NCBI RefSeq assembly: GCF_001411555.2
Contig: NC_049903.1
Coordinates: 31,413,083-31,477,082, forward strand
Length of the DNA stretch: 64,000 bases
Direction of reading: 5' to 3'
Origin: Juglans regia
Taxonomy: Eukaryota > Streptophyta > Magnoliopsida > Fagales > Juglandaceae
A model generated the notes under the pieces. It was not told the DNA's origin, made no database searches, and was given only the letters and a program-made list of their open reading frames with translations. The position numbers and the translations under genes are program-made. Of the stretch, positions 1 through 12,378 are shown piece after piece (position 1 is the first letter of the stretch; the number at the start of each line of letters is the position of its first letter).

Positions 1-222
1 CAATAAAATATAAAGAATATCTTACAGCATTTTGCTGCCTGCAAATTGTTGGCAGAATGTTTTGGGTTGATCCTTGCTGAAATTGTGCTTAAAGAGCAAT
101 ATATTTACAGGAATTAGCTGCATTAGAAATTTTATTTAATGAATGAAGGTCAATTTATTCAAAATATGTTTGCATTTTCTTCTAGTGGGTCATTGCTCAC
201 AATATTTTGATCTATATGTCAG

Positions 223-777
223 GAGTATGAAGAATTCAGAAGAGGACATTCCTGTGCCACCACTTCTGAAGACTGCAGCTCTTTGGGGTATGCCTTCACT
301 GTTTAGATTTTCTATAAACTTTCAAGCTCATTGCCTTAATATGATCGTGAAACAAGTTATTTTTAGTGTCTATGAGCTGGTGTACATATTTTACCATTCT
401 TACTAGTTCCTTGTTAGTTTTGGGAATATAATACGATACGATGCTTTTGTTTAGTATGCTTCTTTGATGTTTTGCTAACTTTATAACTTTATTGTAGTTT
501 TTCCTTTTAGCTAATTGACGTTTAGCTGTCATCTATCCACACTGTTATGCTAATTGGTTCGAGTTTTCTCCCCAAACTTGCAGGTGCATTTCTTGCAGTT
601 TCTTCGAACACCCGGTATCAGACCATCAATGGACTGGAACGTTTGGTAGAAGCATCAGCTTTTGCAAAGCAGGTTCCAACCGCAGCAATGGCTTTCACAG
701 TTGGCGTGCGATTTGCCAACAATGTATATGGGGGGATGCAATTTGTGGACTGGGCTAAATGGAGTGGAGTGCAATAA
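223..777 (+). CDS. RETICULATA-RELATED family protein, C-terminal exons (partial)
   Basis: These are the last two exons of a gene that begins before the window: exon 223-287 and exon 584-777, separated by an intron 288-583 with a GTATGC donor and a TTGCAG acceptor. The first exon encodes a segment ending PPLLKTAALWG. The glycine codon is split and the reading continues AFLAVSSNTRYQTINGLER, then a hydrophobic stretch with FTVGVRFANNVYGGMQFVD, ending WAKWSGVQ and a TAA at 775-777. This ending is characteristic, as I remember it, of the RETICULATA-RELATED (DUF3411) chloroplast-envelope proteins, which affect leaf mesophyll development. Only about 86 residues are visible, so the paralogue cannot be assigned. 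Bases 1-222 look like the preceding intron. Confidence 0.8.
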
Positions 778-1691
778 GTCATCATGTATGCGTTTCTTAT
801 TTTATGTTGGATGTTTTGATATTCTACCCCACTTAATATGTTGGGGGTACTTCAAATTATTTGATGCTTAATAATCTTTTTATCCATGAAATTTATGATC
901 AAATTCTGAAGTAGTACTACAAACTTCTTGATCAATTGGAAAGGGAATGAGAGAATGCCCATTCATATTCAGATCAGATCATGATCATGGTTTTTAGATG
1001 TAAACCATGATTTCATTCCCACGAGTAGTACTACTTATTCTTGAGGGAATGAGAATGCATGCCCATCATTCATATTCCTTAAAGAACAAGGTGCATGGAT
1101 GGGTATTCTTAAAATATCCAAGCTGATCTAGTTTTTTTCCCACAACAAAAAGCCACCTATATATATATTTTTTTAAAACTGAAAGATCATAAATCTATCA
1201 AAAAACCTAAAATAAAGCCAATGCCATATATGTTATGGTCCTAGCAGTGGTCCGACCATCCTTGGAGGTTCTCGAAAAAAAAAAAAAAACTATTTAAAAG
1301 TAGTCCAACTAAACCATGTAAAAGTTAATCTATATTCATAATTATTCCCATTTTAAGGTTCTATAATATTACACGAACCAAACCGTATCCTTAGTGTTAG
1401 GGAAATAATTACTATATATGCCAACGGCACTCAAGGAAATAATTACTGATCTCTCATCTAGAAATAGAATAACGTTTCATTCCACAATTCATGTAAAGAG
1501 TCGACATAGAGCCAGAGGTTATCCAGCTCAACTCTGAGCTGTTGCTAATTGCATTTTTTTTTGTCTAAACCAAAAGCTATGAGAAAATTAGCTTTGCAGC
1601 GCATGCAGAAATTACCAAGACACAGAGAGAGAGAGAGAGAAAGAGAGAGAGAGGTGCATGAGAGTTGGAGTTGGAGTAGAGAGACAGAGAG
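778..1691. other. Intergenic spacer between the RETICULATA-RELATED gene and the NPF gene
   Basis: No coding signal is seen. It should hold the 3' UTR of the upstream gene and the promoter and 5' UTR of the NPF gene. Two copies of a short palindrome, AGTAGTACTAC, lie near 911 and 1025, each followed within about 30 bases by a related GGGAATGAGA...CCCATTCATATTC segment (about 948-975 and 1044-1077). This pattern suggests an old local duplication or a small degraded MITE. An A-run lies at about 1276-1290. Confidence 0.6.
1623..1653. repeat. (GA)n microsatellite in the NPF 5' leader or promoter
   Basis: An almost pure GA run ends about 40 bases before the NPF start codon. GA/CT tracts are common in plant core promoters and 5' UTRs, so it may be transcribed. 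Its length is probably variable between individuals. Confidence 0.8.
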
Positions 1692-1862
1692 ATGGGCACT
1701 GTGATGATCAATTCCTACATTGCAGAGAAAAACCATTTCCCATCTCTTCCTCGACCCCACAAAAGTTCACCTGGAGGATGGAAAGCTATTCGATATATTC
1801 TCGGTAACGCGCTGCATGCATGAATGCAGAGCTCATGATTTTAATATATTGTTTTTTCTCAT

Positions 1863-1898
<36 letters not shown>

Positions 1899-4034
1899 CT
1901 TAGTTTTTATATATATGACTTAGAAATTAGGGAGTTTAATTTGCGTGTCATGATTTCGTGTTTTGCCATTTTGAAGGGACTGAGACCTTCGAAAAATTGG
2001 CTACAATGGGTTTGATAGCCAATTTAGTGGTTTATCTGAACACAAGATACAACATGGACAATGCAACGTCGGCTTATGTGTTCAACATTTGGTCTGGTCT
2101 CACCAATTTTCTACCCTTAGCAGGCGCTTTTGTTTCCGATGCTTTTTTGGGAAGGTTCGGCACTCTTCTCTTTGGCACGACAGCATTGCTTCTGGTAAAA
2201 ATCAGTTCTCATGATCTTCCAAATCCTGAAAATTATAGGGTTGATAGATCGATTAATTGAAGGGAACCATGCATTGCATTAGAAAGAACTTGAAATACTT
2301 GGTATAATTTGTTTGGATGCATGTAAAGTGATATCAACTTTGAATTAATGATACATCTATAAGGTTCATCAAAATCTGTTATCTGGTTAGGTCCATTAAT
2401 CTTATTCATGGGAAGGAATTATAATCAGATCAAGGTTCGAAATCTATTTTCTTACTCCCATTTCCGAGGTCCCCAAAACCAAAGAAAGCTCAGTTTATTT
2501 ATTTACTATTTTTATTAGTAATTTGTTTTCTTAAAAGATTATATGAACAATATACGTTTCATTTTCACAGGGCATGGGGACCATGACCTTAACTGCAGGG
2601 ATACCTATGTTAAGACCCTCTTCCTGCATTAATGAGGAATCCAATTGCGCACAGCCTCAGGGTTGGCAGCTAGCCGTCCTTTATGGGGGTCTTGCACTGA
2701 TAGCCCTAGGATCTGGAGGCGTTAGACCCTGCAACATTGCCTTTGGTGCCGATCAATTCGACCCCACAACAGAGAAAGGGAGAGCACAACTAGAGAGCTT
2801 CTGCAATTGGTGGTACTTATTATGTACAGTCGCCCTCATGGTAGCTCTGACCGGAGTTGTCTACGTTCAGACTAATGTGGACTGGATTCTGGGATTTGCC
2901 ATTCCAACTTGTTGCCTTGCCCTTTCTATATGCAGTCTCCTGCTTGGTTGCCATACTTACATACGCATGGAGCCGCAAGGAAGCATCTTTGTTGATATGG
3001 CCAAAGTCATAACAGCTGCATGTAGAAAGTCTGGTCTTATCATAGGACAGCCGGCCTCTAAGCAATCCTACTATGATCCTCCAATGATTGGATTAGAGCC
3101 ACAAAGAATGAAGCTTGCCCATTCTAATATGTTTAAGTTTCTCGATAAGGCTGCCATAATTACTGATCCAGGAGAATTGGACAGCCTAGGCAAGCCCAAG
3201 AACGGTTGGAGACTATGTAGCTTGCAAGAAGTAGAACAACTAAAACGTGTGATTGGTGTCTTGCCAGTTTGGTTAACAGGAATTGGTTGCGCTGTAGCTA
3301 CAACACAAATGAAATCATTTGGCGTCCTTCAAGCAATTCAAATGAACAGATCGATTGGATATTTAACCCATCTCAAAATCCCACCAGCCTGGATGAGCCT
3401 CACATCCATGATTGCACTCTCAATATGGATCTATACTTACGAGCAAGTTTACCTTCCTCTAATGCGGAAAATGACCCAAAATGATAAAAGATTGACATTG
3501 GAACAAAGAATCGTGATCGGAGTTGTGATGTCAATTTTGTGCATGTTGGTAGCTGGGTTTACCGAGATGGAGCGTCGTGACTCAGCTTTGAAACGTGGGT
3601 CCTTTGAGTCACCTATAACAGTTGCATTGCTTCTACCTCAATTTGTTTTGTCTGGTTTGATTGAAGCTTTTGGTGCCATTGCCATGATGGAGTTGCTTAC
3701 TGCACATTGGCCAAATAACATGAAGACTCTTGGGGGGGCAATCTTTTATCTCAGTTTCACTATTGCAGGCTGTCTGAATTCCATTCTCATTGATATCTTC
3801 CTCAAAGTCGCTTGGATAAATGGAAAGTTACCATGGTTAGGTGGTAATGATCTTAATAAGAACAGGCTCGAGTACTTTTATTTCACCGTTGCCGCTCTCT
3901 CAACTTTAAACCTGATCTATTTCCGTGTCTTCGCTTGCCGTTATTTGGAGTATATCGAGCCGCAGAAGTCATTCCATTGTGAAGCGAATGATCTCGAGGA
4001 AAAATGGTTGCAGATGAAAGGAACAGATCATTAG
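1692..4034 (+). CDS. NRT1/PTR family (NPF) transporter, complete, 3 exons
   Basis: Exons are 1692-1803, 1977-2194 and 2571-4034. All borders are GT-AG and the phases join cleanly, giving 597 residues, normal for the family (about 550-620). The N-terminus reads GGWKAIRYILGTETFEKLA and contains the ExxEK proton-coupling motif (E40, E43, K44). The family signature GSGGVRPCNIAFGADQFD lies in exon 3, and hydrophobic segments are spread over the whole length as expected for 12 membrane helices. A central hydrophilic loop contains FKFLDKAAI and WRLCSLQEVE, both typical of NPF. NPF proteins are plasma-membrane or tonoplast H+-coupled carriers of nitrate, peptides, hormones or glucosinolates. Similarity by memory is highest to NPF2 and NPF1, but the substrate cannot be read from sequence. 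The ATG is the first in the leader after a GA-rich tract. No disabling change is seen. Confidence 0.93.
1865..1897. repeat. (AT)n microsatellite in NPF intron 1
   Basis: A pure AT dinucleotide run inside intron 1 (1804-1976) of the NPF transporter gene. Likely polymorphic. Confidence 0.85.
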
Positions 4035-4345
4035 AAAAGTAACCGAGTGACCAGTTTTTTATTTCTATTTTTAATTTTTTTTCCTAGAGGCGTTTATCGT
4101 GCATTATACCTTTGTGGATTCATCTAACGTGTACTGTAAGATTTGTTTTTGCATTTTTCATGTTAATAACAAATTAGCCTTAAATTGTGCAGTAAATGTC
4201 TCATGTTTCTCTATAATCGAGTAATTAATTTTATTTGTTTGAAAGTGTATATATCCGGCCACCTAGAAGATCTCATAAAAGTAAATTTATAAATTGTATA
4301 AGTTGTCAGATCATTTACTTTATAATAAAAGGTACTTTATATTTG

Positions 4346-4377
<32 letters not shown>

Positions 4378-5113
4378 CACATCAATGATTTAAATTTGTG
4401 AATTTATTGTAGTGAGATCCATTTGTGGATGAAGTGAATTTTCTCTATCCCAAATGTTTATATACGTTCCATTTTCTAAGGCAGAAAAGAAATCAACTAC
4501 AGTAAAATCCTACAATAACAAAATCCTGAGAATTAACTAAGAATCTTAGAATTCAATGACAAAAACACTTCAAAATCACTAGTTAGTCGATGGATTTAGA
4601 AGAGAATATCTGTATTTGATCCTTTACAATCCAAATCTCTTGTTTGGGACATTAAGATTAGACTTGGATTTGGAATATCAAATCCAAACATTATTTTTAA
4701 TCACTCAAAAATCTTGAACTTCAAATCTTAATTATTAAAAAAAATTCAAATCATTAACAAACGTGGACTTATCAAAACAAATAATCAAAGTAATTGAATG
4801 AATAGTTAACTCAAGAGAACAATATTATAACTTAGCTACTAGCTAGCTAGCTAGTTATTTTTGCAAACTATGGATTGATCAACATTTGTGTGGCGTTTGA
4901 TCTGGCAGCTTGGTAGTCATAATAATCTTGTGGTTATTTTGGATGAGATTGCAAGATTTGGCATTCAAGTCAAGAGAAATTAAGAAGCGAATTAAGATCG
5001 AAGCGACATTTGACAATTGAAGGAAAGAATTAAGTACTGGATGTTGGGGTTTCGCTTGTTGGTTGTGTGGTGCATGATATATATCAAGCTAAAAAGGATG
5101 TGTACTGTTAATG
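4035..5113. other. Intergenic spacer downstream of the NPF gene
   Basis: AT-rich DNA with no coding signal. It contains a TA/CA microsatellite at about 4345-4377 and a CTAG-rich run near 4837-4855. The segment 4260-4345 (about TAAATTTATAAATTG...ATCATTTACTTTATAATAAAAG) resembles one half of the small palindromic MITE family seen better at 14814-14918 and 24955-25055. Confidence 0.5.
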
Positions 5114-5219
5114 TAGTGTGGTAAAAGAAGGATGGTTTCTCTGTTTTGACTTTTGAAGGCTGGTTTCACTGTTTTGACAAAGAATATCGTCTCTCAGACT
5201 TTGTCTATGGAGTGCATGC

Positions 5220-6682
5220 ATGACTGAGGAAGACCTTTCTACGTTGTGGGAAGGGCTGAAACTGACTGAGGATGAAGAAGATGTTGTTCTGTTAATGAAC
5301 CGATCCATTAAAGAGGTTGATACAAGAGGGAAGAATTGTCTCATGGCTATGATTATCACAGAAAAAAACTTTAACAAGAGGCGTTCAGATCAATGATGCC
5401 ACAAGTCTAGAAATTGAAAGGGTGGATTCACTTTACTAACGCTGGTGACAATAAGTTTATTATGGAGTTTCAAAAAGTTGCAGACAAAGAAAGGGTTCTA
5501 CAAGGAATTAGACCTTGGACCTTGGACAGATCCTTGATGGCCCTTTAAGAGATTGATGCTAGCCTCCCCCCAAGCGTTGTCATTTTATCCCATGAACCAT
5601 TTTGGGTGCACCATAATGTTCCTTTGGTAGGCATGAACAAAAAGTATGGAGAATTGATTGCTTCTGTTATAGGGAAACTTCTAAATGTCGAAGTAGATCA
5701 ACAAGGGATGGGATGGGGCAGGTGCCTTAGAGTGAAGGTTGAAGTTGATGTTACTAAGCCTCTGGCTCGAGGTAGATGGATCAAAGTGGGGAGTAAACAG
5801 ACATGGATTGCTTTCAAATACGAGAGGCTACAAAATTTTTGCTCTAAGTGTGGTGTCCTGAAGCACAAAGGGAGAGGATGTCCTTTATAGAAACAAGGTG
5901 ATGATTCCTTGGCTCAGTTTGGGCCTTGGTTGCAAGCAGCTCCAACTAGAATCAGCTTGAATGAGTCTAGGAAGTATAGTAATAGATCGGAATCAGAGTA
6001 GCCAGAGTTCAGACATCAGCACCATGCCATGGTGGGGGAGGTTGGTGAGAATGGAAAAGGAAAGTCAGATATTGAGGAGATTTTTGAGGCACAATCATAG
6101 GAAAAAAATAGTGGATTTGGAAGTAGAAGATCATGCTATTAATTTTGGTATCTCTGAGATTACCAAATGCAAGGCTAGTAATCAACTTATCCCCATGAAT
6201 GGAAACGAGTACAATATAGAAGTAGTTTCCAAAGAAAGCCTCTCGACTCAAAAGGTAAGTCAGGTGCCAGCTTAGCTGATATCTCCAAAGGAAATCTCCA
6301 CTCTTGGAGGTGAACTAGTAGGCGTTGACATGGATTATGAGGATGATACTGCTACCGTGGATAGTGGAGGGGACCACCTGGTAGGATCAAAAGAGAACTT
6401 TGATATTAGTGGTGTTGTCTCTAACATCTTTTTGTTTAATTCAAAAAAAGTATTCCCTAAGAAGAAGTCTAGTTGGAAAAGGAAGGCCTGAGAGGTGTCT
6501 CACAAAAGGCCTATTGAACACCTTGTTGAAAGTGAAGGGACTAAAAAGAGGGACTCTAGCACATCTTTGAGAGGACCTTTACTACCCTACTATGCTAAAA
6601 AACCAAAGATTCAAATTAGCTTTGATGAATGCAATACAAACATTTCTAAGGTGGAGGCTGCTTTGCAGCCCCACCAACAACA
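5220..6682 (+). pseudogene. LINE copy A ORF1 (RNA-binding, zinc knuckle), broken
   Basis: Starts with ATG at 5220 (MTEEDLSTLWEGLKLTEDEE), the usual acidic start of plant L1 ORF1 proteins (DUF4283-like). It is interrupted near 5394 and again between 5400 and 5600. The readable part at 5606-5890 includes GRWIKVGSKQTWIAFKYERL followed by a CCHC-like knuckle, FCSKCGVLKHKGRGCPL (CysX2CysX4HisX4Cys). A stop follows directly after the knuckle. The downstream part (5961-6686) is Ser/Lys-rich tail in broken frames. In active elements this protein binds the element RNA. This copy cannot make it. Confidence 0.82.
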
Positions 6683-9600
6683 ATGATTTGTTTAAGTTGA
6701 AACTGTCGAGGGTTTGGGAACCCTCGAACAGTTCGTGAACTACACCATTTGGTGTGTTAAGAGTCTAGACTTTGTTTTTCTTATTGAAACAAAGTGTAAC
6801 AGAAATAGGGTGGAGTTTATAAGGAACAAGATAGGTTTTCAGCACAGTTTTATTGTTGACAGTAAGGGGCTAAGTGGTGGCATTACTTTTTTTTTGGAAG
6901 ATAATCAAGAGGTTGAATTGCAGACTTACACGAGATACCATATTTCTATAAATGTGACTCTACCTGAATCTGGCCAGGATTTGCTTCTAACTGGTTTCTA
7001 TGGATACTCTGAAGCTTCAAAAAGAGCAAACATCTAAGATCTCCTTAAAGGATTAAAGCCTCATGATGACATTGCTTGGATATGCATTGGTGATTTTAAT
7101 GAGATATTACACCAATATGAAAAACAAGGGGGGTGATAGAGAGACCTTATAGATTGATGGAGAATTTCAAGGAAGCCTCTAAGGAGTGTGGCCTCAGTGC
7201 GATCTCTTTTCATGTGGACTTTTTCACCTGGAGCAATAGAAGATAAGGGAGTTATTTTACTAAGGAAAAAGCAGCCTAGCTTGGTTCAGTTTGTTTTCAG
7301 GTAGCTGTGTTACTTCACTAGCAACTCCGAGCTCAGATCACTTTCCTATTCTACTTACTGCAGGCTGTGTGGAGGATATAAGAAGGAAGCAAACAAGGTC
7401 ATTCAGATATGAAGCATGCTAGAGTACTCGAGAAGAGTGGTGAAATGATTAGGAAAGCCTGGGGCAACACACTGAACCAATTTCCTAGGATACAAGAAAC
7501 TACCAAAGGCTTGGAAAGGTGCAGGGAGAACCTCTTGATATAGAGCAAAGCTGCTTTTAAAAACTAAAGACGACTTATTAACACAAAGTTAGCTCAGATT
7601 AAATAGTTGCAAGAGATTAATAAGGGGGGTTGTAGTGAGCACATCCATCAACTCAAGAAGGAGGTGGACAGTTTGCTTGAAGAGGAAGATATGAAATGGA
7701 AGCAACGAGCCAACAACAATGGCTTAAGGATGGCAACAAAAATACTAGATTTTACCATATGTGTGCTAATCAGAGGAGGAAAACTAACTCAATCAAGAAA
7801 ACTTCATATGAGGATGGGAAGGTTACTGATGCACCAGATGAGGTTAGTTTCACGTTTCAAAAGTTTTTTCAGCTTCTCTTTACATCCTCTAACCTTGATA
7901 AGATTGAGGATTACATCTAGAATTTAAAGGCTATAGTAACTGATGAGATGAATTCCTCATTGACACAAAACATTTTTGCCTCTGAAGTGGAAAGTGCTAT
8001 TTTTCAAATGAATGCTCTAGGTTCTTCAGGTCCTGATGATTTTCCTGCTGCATTCTACCAATATCATTGGAATGTGGTAGGACCTGATGTCTGCGTTTCT
8101 GTCCAAGAAGCATTTAAGTCTAGTTCTTAGCCAAATGAATTTAATGCCACTCACATTGCATTAATTCCTAAGGTCAAATATCCTACTAAAGTCACAGAAT
8201 TCAGACTCATAAGTCTTTGCAATGTCATATATAAGATCCTTACTAAGGTATTGGCCACTAGATTGAAGACTTTCCTTCCCACGATTATATCCTCTACACA
8301 AAGTGCATTTGTACCCGACATATTAATCACTGATAACATTATTGTGGCTTTTGAGGCAATGCACACTATGCATAGTCATTTGAAAGGTAAAGAAGGATAC
8401 ATGACTTTGAAGCTGGATATGAGCAAGGCCTATGACAGGATTGAATGAGACTTTTTGCAAGCTGTCATGGTAAAAATGGGGTTTGCACACAGTTGGATCA
8501 AGGTTATCATGAGGTGTGTGTCTTCAGTTTCATACTCTATTATTATCAATGGTATCCCTCAAAATTCTTTTACTCCCTCTCGAGATATCAAACAAGGTGA
8601 TCCCCTCTCTCCCTATCTCTTTATATTGTGTGCTGAATCACTAAGCAATCTCATACAAAATGTTGAAGCTTCAGGTGCCATCACAGGGGTGCCATTAGCT
8701 AGGATCCAATTGCATGCACATTAGCCACATTTTCTTTGCAGATGACAACCTACTATTTTGTAAGGCCAACCCTTTGGAATGGAGTAGATTATTGCACTTG
8801 CTGGAAATATATGAGCAAGCATCTAGTTAGAGGCTTAACAAAGACAAAACCTCAATTTTCTTTAGCAAGAATATAAGGGCAGAAGTAAATGATCTTATCA
8901 TACAAGTTGCTGGGGTCAAATCGACACAGCCTTATGAAAAGTATTTAGGCTTGCTAGGTTTGGTTGGTAGGTCTAGATCAAAAGGATTCAAGAATATACT
9001 TGATAGGGTGCAAGGCAGAATTAGCAATTGAAAAATGCAATACCTGTCCCAAGCTGGAATAGAGGTTCTCATCAAGGCCGTTATCCAAGCCATCCCAACA
9101 TATAGCATGAGAATATTCAAGATTCCCAAAAATATTTTAATGGAGCTCAATAGATTAATGCAGCAATATTGGTGGGGTCAGAAAGCTGAAAAAAAAAAAA
9201 GGATTCATTGGTATTCTTGGGGAAAGCTCAGACAAGTTAAAGTAAGTGGTGGGCTTGGGTTAAGAGATCTTGAGCAGTTTAATTTGGCTATGCTAGCCAA
9301 GCAAGAAAGGAGGTCGATTCAGAACTCTCCTTCTCTAGCTGCAAAGGTCTTCTCAACAAAGTACTTTCCTAATGGCAATTTCTTAAAGGCTGGTCTTAAC
9401 AGAAGCCCTTCTCTCATTTGGAGAAGTATTATGGTTGCTAGGCCTTTAATTGAGGAGGGTTTATTTTGGCATATTGGGAATGATTGCAGTACTAAAATAT
9501 GGCATGACAAGTGGCTGCCATGCCCAACATGCTTTAAAGTTCAAAGTCCAGTGAAAAATCTTGAACCAGAGGCAACTGTGGATGCTCTTATTGATCCAGT

Positions 9601-10774
9601 TACAAGTTCATGGAGGATGGAGCTAATCAATGAAACTTTCCTTGAAAAAGAAGCTGCCACTATTATTCAAACTCCTATTAGTCTTTGCAACAGTTCTGAC
9701 AGGATTTCTTGGAGGTGTACAACAAATGGCATCTTCTCTGTGAGAAGTGCTTACGACCACTTACAACTCAAGATCAGACAGAGGGCTTAGGGCCAACCTT
9801 CTAACCCTGCTGGACAAAATGAAAGATGGAATAGATTGTGGAATTTGCCAATTCCTATGCTAAGAAGCTTTTCTTGTGGAAAGCTTGTAATAATGGGGCC
9901 TACAAATGCTAATTTGCTTAAAAATAAGGTTGTAGCATACTCTGGCTGTCCTATTTGTTTTCAGCATGAAGATAGTGTTGAACACGTTTTATGGGAATGT
10001 GAATATATGAGAGATGTATGGAACTAATGTTATATCTAGTTGCAGAAGAGGAGCATTAGGCAACAGACTTTTAAAGAGCTTATGACCAAAATGCTTGATG
10101 AATTAGATGAGGAGGTATTGGCAGAGATGGCTGTGGTGGCTTGGAGAATTCGGAAGATAAGAAATGAGGTTGTCTTTCAGCAAGAATTCATTAGTCCTAA
10201 CTCTCTATTGAAACAGACCACACAAAAATTGGAGGAATTAAGGCTGCTGCACCATAAGAGCCCTGATATCCTATCGACAGACTCTGCAACTTTGGTCCAG
10301 TCGGAAGCTCCCCCCAACAGTTATTATAAGATCAATTGGGATGCTGTAGTAGACAAACAACAGTGCAAAATTGGCATAGGTACTGTCATCCGAGACTGGG
10401 AGGGTAAGTTAATTGCCATAATGAGAATGGAAAGATCACTCTTTCTTGACCCTTACTTGGTAGAAGCATATGCTGCTCTTCAGTCTGCAATACTAGCATC
10501 AAATATTGGCTTGAAAAAGCTAGTTCTTGAAGATGATGCTCTTAAGGTTGTGAATGATTTTAAGGGGAAAGGAGATAATTAGGGCCAAACTGGTTTGATC
10601 ATCACAAACGTGAAGAAGATTCTGAGCAGGTTTGAGTATTGGTATGTACAACACACTAAGAGGGCAACTAATATGATAGCACATTGTCTTGCTAAGAAAG
10701 TTTTTAAGATTGATGATGTTCTTATTGAGCTAGAGGAAATTCCTAATTGTATTGCTAATATAGAGTTTGATTGA
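6683..10774 (+). pseudogene. LINE copy A ORF2: endonuclease, reverse transcriptase, RNase H, broken
   Basis: The ORF2 start (ATG at 6683, MICLS) is followed at once by TGA in place of the conserved Trp before NCRGFGNPRTV. The endonuclease is readable in 6714-7037 (FLIETKCNRNRVEFI, LLTGFYGYSEASKR). RT is readable at 7948-8724: SSGPDDFPAAFYQYHW, AFVPDILITDNIIVAFEA, LKLDMSKAYDRIE, IKQGDPLSPYLFILCAESL. An intact FADD-type box (HIFFADDNLLF) follows near 8722-8752 in a shifted frame. 9035-9790 is the thumb/connection region. CPICFQHEDSVEHVLWECEY near 9950 is the zf-RVT motif. RNase H starts at about 10320 (INWDAVVDKQQCKIGIGTVIRD) and runs to the TGA at 10772-10774. Many stops make it non-functional. 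Confidence 0.88.
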
Positions 10775-12341
10775 ATAAAGTTATAACTTCCTTTAAAAAA
10801 AAAAAATTAGTGCGGTAAAAGTGGGTGGGGGCGTGGGTCGATTTATAACAAAATATCCAAGGGCTTTAAAGACCACATGCGCGTCCGCGAGCGCTAGTTC
10901 AACGTGCAAAGAATGCACAAGAAAAACAAATTCTACTAAAATATATAAATCTTCTATAGAGGCAGATAATATCACAAAACATATTAAGAAATATAATTAT
11001 CACATGTAATATATATAGAAGAATGATATGTCTATCTTATAGTAAATATAGGTTAATCTTATATATGACATGAATTTTGATCTGATTGGGTTGCCTACTA
11101 GTCTATAATGAACAAGAAAGTTCACAAAGTATGTAAAACTAAATAATAAATTGTGTAATGTACATAAACATAAAACTAAATACTAGCAAACATTTATCTG
11201 AAATTACTAAAGTAAAAATAAATACATGGATGGATAAAATGCATGTAGAGATAGCAATGAGAAAGTAAAGATGCATGATAATTAGCTTGTACTCATAAAG
11301 TATTAAGTTACTCAGTTAAGTTAGAAATTGGTACAAGTTTAGTGAATAAGTAAACTATGATAATTTGTTATTTAGAGGGGAATTTGTTTTGCTAGGGTTT
11401 GCGACTTGGCATCGGAGTAGTGCTGTGTTTCCTATAACGTGATTTTTCTACAATTATGAGTTTATTTCTTCTAATTTATGATTGTGCTTTTGAAAAATCT
11501 TTTAGCTTACCTATTAGCAAATAATCTATGGTATAGATTGAAGATATTGAGCTCAAACATTCCAATTAAACGTCTTTGGCCTTCTCTAATACTTAATCTA
11601 TGAGTTTAAATTTCTTAACCCTTTCAATGAATATTGTTGCAGTTTTGTCTCAAGGAAGCAATCATACTCCCAGTCAAGTTAGCACAGTAGGAAACTACTA
11701 ACCAAGATCAAAGTATTGAATGTCAAATTCAACAAGACCAAAAAAAGGCCTAACAACTAGAACAACATTTATCTGGAATGGAGCTAATTAAGCAACATGC
11801 ATATATGTTATTGAAAATCAGCACAACAGAGTGATGCCCCCGATGTTCTCAATAATGTCCAAATGCCAGAGAAAAGATCCCAAGATGATAGTCAACAGAG
11901 TCAGAAAAAAAATAATTTCTTACAGAATCCCGAACAAGTGGGATGCAGATTTCTTAAAAAACTTCCATGTCAATACATGAGTCAGATAGAAGACCTGGTC
12001 TATAAGGTGAATCTCAATATGCAAAATTACAAAAAATGAGTAATCAACAGGCCAACGACTTTTCGAAGAGAGAGAGAGAGAGAACTTCCAGAGAAATGAG
12101 CGAAAGAGGCAGCTCCGCATGAGGGAAAAAAACGTAAAGTAATTAGCAAACCAAAAAATACTATTCCTATGCCGATAGCCGCTTTTATATAAAGATAAAG
12201 ATAAAGACGTATATATAGTACTTTTTACCAAAGTTATCATGGCATGTGGCATCTATTGAGCCATTGGATCAGTACCTTTTAAAAATTTATTTTTTATCCA
12301 AATTGTTCATATCAAGTAGTGGAATAAGTTGTTATATATGA

Positions 12342-12346
<5 letters not shown>

Positions 12347-12376
<30 letters not shown>
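12347..12376. repeat. (AT)n microsatellite
   Basis: A pure TA run in the intergenic region, likely variable in length. Confidence 0.85.

Positions 12377-12378
<2 letters not shown>

Larger units (their letters stand above)
5128..10807 (+). mobile_element. Full-length L1-type LINE retrotransposon (copy A), inactive
   Basis: The element is bounded by a 14-bp target-site duplication, TAGTGTGGTAAAAG at 5114-5127 and TAGTGCGGTAAAAG at 10808-10821 (one mismatch). It ends in a poly-A run at 10795-10806. Order: ORF1 with a zinc knuckle, ORF2 with APE-type endonuclease, reverse transcriptase, a Cys/His motif and a C-terminal plant-type RNase H. Length is about 5.68 kb. Both ORFs carry many stops and frameshifts. 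No LTRs are present. The 5' limit rests on the duplication, which is immediately followed by the region containing the ORF1 start, so 5' truncation seems small or absent. Confidence 0.9.
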
